Of a stretch of DNA of 64,000 nucleotides, positions 56,620 to 64,000 are shown one piece after another. The notes beneath the pieces were generated by a model. The model did no database searches and had not been told where the DNA came from. It saw only the letters and a list, made by a program, of their open reading frames with translations. Position numbers and translations under genes: made by a program. This DNA comes from Ailurus styani (Eukaryota; Chordata; Mammalia; Carnivora; Ailuridae), in NCBI GenBank assembly GCA_002007465.1, contig LNAC01000163.1, positions 3,070,345 through 3,134,344 on the forward strand. The letters are read 5' to 3'. How positions within the stretch are numbered: position 1 is the first letter of the stretch; the number at the start of each line of letters is the position of its first letter.

Positions 56620-57260
56620 GTTTTCTCATCTTTATTTAAAAAGTTATCTGCAATTATGATTCATAATTCTTATTTAACAATTACTTAATGATGTTATTTT
56701 TAATCTTCTAAGGGTCTGGGCCTTTCTTTAAACTTCTATTATTAGTTTAGAATTTTGTTAAATTATATTGAAAGGTATAGCTACTGAAACTTTGGTTTTG
56801 GAACTTCGAAATTTTCTCTCTATCCTAATATATCACAAATTATTTTAAACAGTCTTTATTTTATTTTTTAAAATTTCTTTTATCTTTTATTTTCTTTTAT
56901 CTGTCAAAGATAGTTTTAGCATTTCTGAAATATAATATTTCTGTCATTTTTCTCTTTGCATTTCTAACAAATTTTGCTTTAAATGTGTCAATGAAATATT
57001 ATTTGACATACACATGTTCATGACAATTATATAAATGTAAAATGATTATATAAAATATAAAATGATGGTCTCCCTTGAATTTGTCTGGTATTCAACATTA
57101 TCAGGTATCAATATCATAGTCAGGCTTTATGGTTGTGTGCATTTATATAATATTCCTTATATTTTTGTGTTGGTTTATTTTAAGACGTGTTTGGTAGATA
57201 GCAAATATTAGGTTTTGTTATTTGACCCAATCTGAGAATTTTTGAATAAGGGTCATAACC
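56620..57260 (-). mobile_element. Old L1 ORF2 relic
   Basis: Very AT-rich. 'gtgtttggtagatagcaaat', 'ttaggttttgttatttgacc' and 'caatctgagaatttttgaat' match reverse-complement L1M ORF2. Left boundary uncertain. Confidence 0.55.
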
Positions 57261-57539
57261 CGTTTACATGCTTTTGTTAAAACAAATATATTTTACATAT
57301 TTTTTTTCGTCATCTTGTTGCATTAAGTTTTCTTTTTCTACTTTCTTTTTACATTTTAGAGGGTCATTCTCTATATATAGTATATGGTGTCTTTTAACTT
57401 CTCCACTGTTTTGGGAAGTATATATTTTATTTGAAATTCTACAAATCATTACTTTCGATTTCTTCAGGCTTCTCTTCAAGTAAATCTACAGATGAGAAGG
57501 AAGGACTCAGAACATGTTTTAATGTACTGCAATTTCATC

Positions 57540-57680
57540 TGTACTGTTGCCAAGTGCTTTACTTTAGTAAGGTCCACCCCAACCCTATGCAAGAGATACT
57601 TTTTGACCATTTCACGGATGAAAGAACTGAGGCTCAGAAAAGTTAGATAATTTGCTTCTGACTGAAGGCTGACTTCAAAA
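57540..57680 (-). mobile_element. MIR relic
   Basis: 'caagtgctttactttagtaa', 'accatttcacggatgaaaga' and 'actgaggctcagaaaagtta' fit reverse-complement MIR. Confidence 0.6.
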
Positions 57681-57709
57681 GTGACTGACTTGAAAGTGAT
57701 CCTATCCAA

Positions 57710-60055
57710 CTCTGATTGACTTCAGAGCGCTTGATCCTGGGGCTGTAGGACAGTGAGACTGAGGTTTGAGTCTTGGGAGAGTGCTAATTTTGGAAGATAC
57801 CACCCCCTAGTTTGCTGCATCAGTTATGGCATTGGAGGAACTTTCTGTTCTCCTGGGAGGGGCGAGCGTATGTGTGTGTGGAGGAGGGATGGTAACAAGA
57901 TTCTTCCTACTTCTTGTGTCTGAGTCTCACTGAATTTGTTACAAGGAATATAAGTTGTTGCCGCTTTTAGAAAACCGGGACTTTCCCATCATGGTGAGAA
58001 CTGGAAGGAGAGCTTCATTCCTGTCTTGACCACATTTTAGATTACTGACATTGGTTTCAAGTCCTTGCTTCTTTGGAATACTTTTCTTATTTGTCTCATA
58101 CTCAGATGTACTCCTGACTATTGTTTCCTTCACAAGCCAAACATGTGGAAAGATATTTCTTCGAGAGCCTTTACGGGGACTTATAGTGGAGAGTGGGAGG
58201 GGGAAGACCAGTTTGTATTATGCACCACCGTCCTCCACCTCTATCTAGTAGGAAGGGAAACAGGACCATGACAAACCTCTTCTGGCTGTACAGTGAGCTG
58301 GTCGACTTGTGCGGCCCACCCCCCAGAAATTTCCCTGCTCGTTGCCGCAGAAAACTGCCTGTCATTCAGTTCCTCCTCTGGCAGACAAACAGGTTTTAAC
58401 CCTGCCTGGCAACTCCCCTCTCTTTGCTGTTACTCCTGTTAACCTAATGGTTTGCTAGTAAGTAATTCTAATGAGTCCAACAGGGATCGCATGACCCTTT
58501 GGTAAACATGACCCCGAGTGTGAGCATTACCCTTCAGTCTCTCTTTCTCCACCATAGATCAATACCTTTGCAATGAGCTGATAGGCAGGTGTGCTACTCC
58601 AAGAAGAACATGGGCATCCTACCCCTTCAGTTCCTCCTTCAAAAAGGCCCTCTGGAGCTGACCTTTGAGTTCAGATCAGATCTGAAGAATGAATTGAGGC
58701 GAAATGCCTGGGGAGTGGGGTGGGCAGCACAGAGACGCCGATGGGAACAGGGAAGAGTGGTTGGACCAGGACTGTGGGAATTCCTGAGGAGCAGGAGACA
58801 CTCTTGACAGAAGGTAGAGCTCCACCTTGGTATGTACAGCAGCTTGTGCTCCTGTGTATTTGTAGATCCAGAGGAAATGATGGGATTGGTGTGTACTTTT
58901 ATCTCAAGAATTTTTGAAATGAAAAGGCCCTCTTTTTGAAGGGATCCTTCCCTCACTGATTTATTCACTCATTTATTCATTCACCAGAAACTTCGTGAAG
59001 TGCCTGTCTGGTACCCTCCCGAGTCGGGCTTGGCCCTGTGGGAGGCTGGGCTCCGCTCTGTTTCCCACTCCATGCTTGTGTGTTCGGCCCACCAGGTGGC
59101 CCTTTAGTCCACAGGCGTCACAGCAGAGAGAGGGCAAAGTCTCCGAGGCAGGCCTGGCTTCCAGTGCAAGGGCATGAGACTTCACTGTGTGGTCATTTGC
59201 TCTGCAGACATGTCCTTACTCTCATGGCAGGGGAGGCTTGTTGATGAGAAGCAAGAGTTTTCAATTCCATTTTCCAACACTTTTGTGATGGAACAGTCAC
59301 TGGGTCAGTCCCAAAGGAGTCGGTTGCCCCAGTTGGTCATGCCTTGGCATATTGGGGTGGATTTCTCTTCCCACCCCGGGAGGAGGGTGAGTCTGAAGGG
59401 CTGCTTCTTTAGAGGGGAGCCCCTCAGTCTAGCTGGGGGAACCGGCAGATCCCAAGTGCAATGAGGTGTCACAGGCAATCTGACAGAAGGCTGTGGAAAG
59501 TGTATGGGAACACAAGGAAAGGAGGGCCATTCTGCCCAGGGCGGCCAGAAACGGAACGACACTTAAGCACAGGACAAATGTTACGCCCATCTGAAATAGC
59601 ACTGTAATGCCTCTCCGGGAACCACACCTGGCTGTGATGACACAGCCAGACTTCAGGCCTGTCGTCCAGGCCTCATAGGGGTGGACAGAGTCACGAGCAA
59701 GGGTACTACACCAAGGACTCCACGCCACGAGAAAGGCACGCAGCCCCCGGAGGGGTGGTGCCCGCCCCGCAGGTCAGGGCGGTAGAGAGCGGCTGGTAGC
59801 CGGGGGTAAGCGGGGCTGAGCTGACTGGCAGCAACACTCAGGCTGAGCCATTCCCCTTGGGCTCCTCCCCACTGGCTGGAAGCCCTCTTCCTTCTGGGGC
59901 CCAGGTGTCCGGCAGCTTCAGCCCTCCCCCAAATCCACGCTTTCGCGGACAGCTGGGTAGAGGCTGCGGATCTCCCTCCCAGCCCCTCTCTGGGCTCAGG
60001 TCCCCTGCCTGTGCTGTGTCTCTATCCTGGTGGAATACGGTGTTCATAGAAGAGC
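57710..60055. other. 2.3 kb repeat-free, increasingly GC-rich sequence
   Basis: No interspersed repeat is recognised over this span, the longest such stretch in the right half. It includes a CpG-richer patch (ten CpGs in 59701-59820 by eye) and a perfect 9-4-9 inverted repeat at 59628-59649. Many short frames exist on both strands, none with a recognisable domain. It could hold regulatory sequence or an unrecognised exon. Confidence 0.5.
59628..59649. repeat. 9-bp perfect inverted repeat, 4-base loop
   Basis: CTGGCTGTG, then ATGA, then CACAGCCAG: a perfect stem that could form a short hairpin. It lies next to the CpG-richer patch. Confidence 0.9.
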
Positions 60056-60059
60056 GTCC

Positions 60060-60215
60060 AGAACTTCAGGATCTGGCCTTGGGCAAGGTCCTTCACTGCT
60101 CCAGGCCTCCGCTCCAGGCCTCTGCTCCCTTATTGGTAAGGGGGAAATGTTGCTGCTACTTTATGGGTCTGAAATGGGATAAGAAATGCAAAAGGCTTAG
60201 CCTCGGAGGCTGGCA
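60060..60215 (+). mobile_element. MIR relic
   Basis: 'ggccttgggcaaggtccttc', 'cctctgctcccttattggta' and 'gaaatgggataagaaatgc' follow the MIR core. The 155-codon frame at 59857-60324 runs through this and into the next SINE. Confidence 0.6.
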
Positions 60216-60294
60216 AAGAGATACTCCTCAAACGGAAGATAGGGCACTGATAGTGGGGATAATCATCTGGGGGAGCATATTAAAAATGCAGGTG

Positions 60295-60486
60295 CTGGGG
60301 CGCCTGGGTGGCTCAGTGGGTTAAAGCCGCTGCCTTCGGCTCAGGTCATGATCTCAGGGTCCTGGGATCGAGCCCCACATCGGGCTCTCTGCTCAGCAGG
60401 GAGCCTGCTTCCTCCTCTCTCTCTGCCTGCCTCTCTGCCTACTTGTGATCTCTGTCTCTCTCTGTCAAATAAATAAAATCTTTAAA
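60295..60486 (+). mobile_element. Can-SINE, young
   Basis: 'ggggcgcctgggtggctcag' head, a CT-rich middle ending 'cctacttgtgatctctgtct' and a tail AAATAAATAAAATC. Perfect target-site duplication AAAAATGCAGGTG (60282-60294 and 60487-60499). It sits inside what looks like a DNA-transposon fragment (60240-60535, 'atgcaggtggtcaggcccac'). Confidence 0.95.
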
Positions 60487-60544
60487 AAAAATGCAGGTGG
60501 TCAGGCCCACTCTCAGCTACACTAATGGTTAGCAATGACCAGGG

Positions 60545-60765
60545 TCTTACCATGTCCCAGGAAGGCATCATCCTAAGTCCTTTTCGAGAGTTAGCTCACT
60601 TCCTCATCACAGTGACCCTGTTATGATGTTCATTTTTACATGCCAGGGAGCCGAGGCCAAAATAGATGCAGCGAAGTGCCAGAGTTCACGTAGCCAGTAA
60701 GTGTGTAGAATCAGGATTTGAAACCAGTTAGTCTGACTTCAGGGCCTGTGTGCTGACGCCTTGGC
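60545..60765 (-). mobile_element. MIR relic
   Basis: 'ccatgtcccaggaaggcatc', 'gttagctcacttcctcatca', 'cagttcacgtagcc'-like core ('gagttcacgtagccagtaag') and 'aggatttgaaaccagttagt' match reverse-complement MIR over nearly full length. Confidence 0.85.
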
Positions 60766-60769
60766 TCCA

Positions 60770-61500
60770 TGCTGCTTGTGAGGGCCGTGTGTTTCTGGGG
60801 CTGGGGAATCTACATTTGTCACCACACCTTATTTGATTAGGAAACACACAGCCTGTAGGTCATGCTTTGAGAAACACCCTGAAGGCTGTTATTTCTGTCT
60901 CCCTCCACCTCCACCTCTGGCATCCCCCAAGACTCATGGAATTGGCTTCCTGTGACCTACCTCCTGCTGTTGGGTCTCCTGGGATTAGCAGCTGCTCCCA
61001 CAAGGGCTTGACAAGACTTCATACAAAGGCTTCTGGGAGTGTGAGTTGAGAACTCTGTCCTTGACCAGAACCTGCAGAGGTCTTTCTTTCTGTACTTTTT
61101 TCTGTTTGCACTCCTTTATATGCTCTAGCCTTCAGGCTTCCCTGCTTATCACTTCCTGTTTTGCTATTTCCCTTTGGAGGAGAGTTGCTTCCTATTTACC
61201 TATCCTATCCACTGGGACACCTGAGGGAGGAGAGCAGGAGGGAGGGTGGAAGGATCCCTGAGGCCCCTGTTGGAATTTCTTCCTATGGTGAGGATTGTCA
61301 CCAAAATGTTATTTGTGGGTTCATTTTCCTTGGAACACTTGGAACATTCCATTTCCTTTGAACACTGGGATTCCCTTTTCTCTTGGGACTTGGTAGTACA
61401 CATGTGGCCCTGGGAGGGAAACGACAAGGGCTTCAAAGGTCCTACCATGTCCCTCAGGAAACTGAATTTCCATACAACAGTTGAGAGAGGTTGATACAAT
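60770..61500. other. Unassigned non-coding sequence
   Basis: Overlapping short frames on both strands (60867-61499) with no recognisable domain. No repeat is assigned. Confidence 0.5.
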
Positions 61501-61502
61501 CC

Positions 61503-62110
61503 TTCTGTCTGATCACATTTCTTTCTCGTTTAAAATCTATTGATCTCGGGGTCATGAGTTCGAGCCCCACATTGGATGTTAAGCTTACTTTTAAAAAAAA
61601 AATCCATTAGTGGTTTCCAGTTATCTTGGTACCTGGGGCAGAGTCCAAAAGTCCTCACAGGGCCTCCAGAGTCTGATGCCAATTGGCTCTACCTTCCTCT
61701 CCAGCCTGTACTGGTCCATTCTCTGCTTATTCCAAGTCCTCTGGTCACACTGACTTTCTGGTCCTTGGATGTGCCGGGCTCTTTACCCATGGCCTTCAGT
61801 ACTATTTCTTCAGCTTGTGTGCCACTCCCCTCCCAGCTAGCTTTCTCCTACTTCAGGTTGGAGTACAAGTGTCACTCAAGACAGCCTTTCCTAACCCTCC
61901 AGTCACGGTAACCCATATTTTGGCCACTCAGGGCTTATCCCATGATCACTTGGATAATTATTTGTTTTACATCTGACTTCCCCATTAGTTGCTTTCCAGG
62001 CTGGTGTGGCCCAGGTTCACCGCACAGAATTCTGTGTCCCTAGTGTTCAGCATGGTGCTGCACACATGGTGGGTGTTAAAGACAAAGAGTATTTGCTGAA
62101 TGAATGAGTC
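61503..62110 (+). mobile_element. L2 LINE 3' relic with SINE remnant inside
   Basis: 'ttctgtctgatcacatttct', 'tggtttccagttatcttggt', 'gtcactcaagacagcctttc', 'acccatattttggccactca', 'gtgttcagcatggtgctgca' and a TGAATGAATGA tail follow L2. The frames at 61576-61976 lie in it. A 57-bp SINE remnant sits at 61542-61598. Confidence 0.75.
61542..61598 (+). mobile_element. 5'-truncated Can-SINE remnant
   Basis: Only the B-box part of the tRNA-like region ('ggggtcatgagttcgagccc') and an A-rich tail remain. Flanks AAAATCTATT and AAAATCCATT look like a target-site duplication, so truncation occurred at insertion. Confidence 0.8.
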
Positions 62111-62439
62111 GCAGGGAGGCCAGGGAGCCTGGTGCCTCTTCAGAGGTCTGAGAAAGACCGAGGAAGCAGCTGGGAGGCCTGTGGTATTGGGGCGCTGCTG
62201 GGAGGCTTGCTTCCAGGGATCTTCCATGAGTTCCTCAAAAATTGCCGAGCAAAACCGTAGCAGCTAGGGTAGGGGAAAACCTGGGAGCGAGGAAGCCAGG
62301 CCCTTTCCAAGAATGTGTTTCGGTAAGTTGGTTTCAGAACGACGAAGGTTATCCCAAGAAAGAGAAACTTATTTCTCAGTAGAAGCCTGAGGTACTTCTT
62401 AGACAACAATGGTCAGAACTGGAAGGAAAATGAGAGACG

Positions 62440-62600
62440 TCAAATTTCCACGGATACTGAGCCCAAGAGTCAGAGAGGGAGAGCAGCTTATGCCAGTGCT
62501 TACAGCTAGCTACGGGCCACAACTAGATCTCCTGGCTTCCAGAGCAATTCTTATTTTATTACAACATACTGCACTTTGATTCGGGGCCACTGTTGGCGGT
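62440..62600 (-). mobile_element. Probable MIR relic
   Basis: 'gggagagcagcttatgccag' and 'cacaactagatctcctggct' followed by 'tccagagcaattcttatttt' resemble reverse-complement MIR. Diverged. Confidence 0.45.
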
Positions 62601-62609
62601 GAAAAGAAA

Positions 62610-62950
62610 TCATTAGAAAATGAATGTTTCCTGAAATATCACCTGCAATTTATTGCACTCAGAATTTCACACTGATAAATAACCTCTCTCTCATTAACAT
62701 GCAGGCTCCCTACAATTAGCACTCTCATTTGCACTATGTAAACAGCTTCTAACTGTGCCTTTTACCTCTTTGTTCAAACAAAGATTTCTGTTAGCAAAGA
62801 AACAAGAAGGAAATTAGTAGCAGGTGAGAGCTTATTTTTAATTATATTGAGATTGACTGTTGTTCTCCAAATCTTCTCTAATTCCCCCAAGATATTTATT
62901 TGCAGACCAGAGTTTTCAATCTATTAAAACAGCAGCCATTTCTGATCTTT
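62610..62950. promoter_or_regulatory. Candidate conserved non-coding element
   Basis: Repeat-free AT-rich block with many homeodomain-type cores (CATTAAC, CAATTAGC, TTTAATTATA, CTAATTC) and an inverted repeat CTTTGTT-CA-AACAAAG (62768-62783) resembling paired HMG-box (SOX/TCF) sites. Such composition is typical of developmental enhancers. Conservation cannot be tested from one sequence, so the call is an inference. Confidence 0.35.
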
Positions 62951-63852
62951 ATTTACTAAATGAAAACACAAATGGCAGCAGTGCATTCCTGGCTTGGTGC
63001 CAAGGTAGGCAGCGTAGGGGGATGGTGCTGCATCAGGCTTCGATCTGAGAGTCTCGCAATCAAAGTGAAGTAGTAAATACAGAAGATGTTGGAGAGCACC
63101 AGTTTTAGCATGCGGTGGGCTGAGAGTCCCAAAGTCAAGCCCATCTTGGCCATAACTCCCAACTTCTACCACCTGAAGTCAAGTTTGGGTTCTTTAGCGA
63201 AAGGATTTTTAGTTTGTTTCCAAGAATGAGAAACTTTATGTATGCCAGTGGTGAAGGGATTGGCTTGGAGCGTCTTTTGGTCAGAACTTTTCAAAGATTA
63301 TCTATTGCAACTTCTCACTAAGAGCAAGAATCCCTTTGGAAACATCTAAAAACTGATGCTGTAGGAGCTCCTCATTTTACTTGTCAATGTACTCCATCCT
63401 GAAATGTGTCTTCCCCTGGGGCGCCATCTTGTCTCTGGCAACTTTCCTTTGGGAAATCCACTTTCCCCAAATCCACTTTGGGGAGTCCACAGTGAAGGAA
63501 ACTCCTCCTTCTTTTTCATGACAATCTTATGTCACTATATCCATTTGAAGACAGGGCCGTGTGCCCTGAGTCTGTTCTGTCTGCACGTGGTGAATTCCTT
63601 TAACTATTTTTAATGGGACATGGTTCCTAGGCCCCTTACACTCTGGTTGGTTTCCTTTGGACGCAGTATAGGTGGTGAAGGCCTCCTACAGTGTGTTGTC
63701 AAAGGTTGAATACAATGCTCCAAGCATTATCTGAATTCAGTGCAAAGTCAAGGTTAAACTAAACACCCTGACCCTGAAAGGCCATCCTCCCAGTTGAGGA
63801 CTTCACCCTGCCCACTGGGCTCTTAAGTTTTCATCTGTTAGATCCTCTAGAT
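62951..63852. other. Unassigned sequence with overlapping open frames
   Basis: Two minus-strand frames overlap at 62924-63172. One (62956-63162) reads MAKMGLTLGLSAHRMLKLVL followed by a hydrophobic stretch, which could be a signal-anchor, but I recognise no family and see no clear splice donor. The rest has no recognised repeat. Confidence 0.4.
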
Positions 63853-63944
63853 TTCTTCCTTCCTTCCTTCCTTCCTTCCTTCCTTCCTTCCTTCCTTCCA
63901 TCCTTCCTTCCTTCCTTCCTTCCTTCCTTCCTTCCTTCCTTCCT
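63853..63944. repeat. (TTCC)n microsatellite
   Basis: About 90 bp of TTCC units with one CATCC interruption near 63897, directly abutting the A-rich tail of the SINE that follows. It is likely an expanded SINE tail. Confidence 0.97.
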
Positions 63945-64000
63945 AAAATTTTATTTATTTATTTGTCAGAGAGAGAGAGAGAGCACAAGTAGGGGAGCAG
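63945..64000 (-). mobile_element. Can-SINE, cut by the window end
   Basis: Reverse SINE tail: 'aaaattttatttatttattt', then 'gtcagagagagagagagagc' and 'acaagtaggggagcag'. The tRNA-like head would lie beyond 64000. Confidence 0.93.

Noticed and set aside
59857..60324. 155-codon plus-strand frame in the GC-rich patch
   Set aside because: Continues through a MIR relic and into the head of a Can-SINE, so its length is a composition effect.
63853..63944. CRISPR-like array
   Set aside because: Regular short units are a TTCC microsatellite with no spacers; the genome is mammalian.

Overview
The window is nuclear DNA of a carnivoran mammal, most likely a mustelid (ferret, mink, badger or otter group). 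The main evidence is about twenty copies of the tRNA-derived carnivore SINE (Can-SINE/SINEC), both strands. Each has a tRNA-like head (for example 'gcctgggtggctcagtgg'), a CT-rich middle and an AATAAA-rich tail. There are also carnivore-type L1 3' ends and ancient mammalian MIR, L2, L3/CR1, MaLR-LTR and DNA-transposon relics. The mustelid assignment rests on the 'ctgcctacttgtgatctct' tail variant, recalled rather than searched. No feature looks bacterial, viral or plasmid-like.

I find no protein-coding gene that I can support. The longest open frame is 158 codons, and it and most other longer frames overlap recognisable repeats or microsatellites. There is no recognisable tRNA, snRNA or rRNA gene and no CRISPR array. 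The window reads as intergenic or deep intronic sequence, AT-rich for most of its length and more GC-rich after about 58 kb.

Layout. From 1 to 13 kb: sparse unique sequence, a young L1 inserted in an older L1 (4.1-5.7 kb), a MIR split by an L1 that itself carries a SINE (8.4-10.0 kb), an L2 (10.8-11.6 kb) and a 5'-inverted (twin-primed) L1 with a perfect 16-bp target duplication (13.0-13.7 kb). From 14 to 25 kb: MIR and L2 relics, a long L3/CR1 relic (17.0-18.9 kb) and a well-preserved L2 (20.6-21.7 kb). From 25 to 39 kb: L1-rich and AT-rich, with a triple nest (young L1 in SINE in old L1, 28.6-30.2 kb). From 39 to 57 kb: DNA-transposon and MaLR-LTR relics, SINEs, a CArG/E-box cluster at 40.45 kb and further L2/L1 pieces. 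From 57 to 64 kb: mostly non-repetitive, a small CpG-rich patch (59.5-60.0 kb), a candidate conserved non-coding element (62.6-62.95 kb) and a SINE with a long TTCC tail at the end.

The strongest unusual signal is in the assembly. All three ambiguous bases (single N at 23308, 36104 and 45911) sit between two near-identical direct copies of 77/75, about 640/626 and 86/86 bp. The paired copies differ by a few substitutions and small indels, as two alleles would. These are best read as contig ends that overlap but were not merged, so the window probably carries about 0.8 kb of false duplication.

The most interesting candidates for function are the CArG/E-box cluster, the element near 62.6-62.95 kb with a CTTTGTT/AACAAAG inverted repeat and many TAAT cores, and a 9-4-9 inverted repeat at 59628-59649. 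All need comparative or chromatin data. I do not see a clear previously undescribed biological system here.
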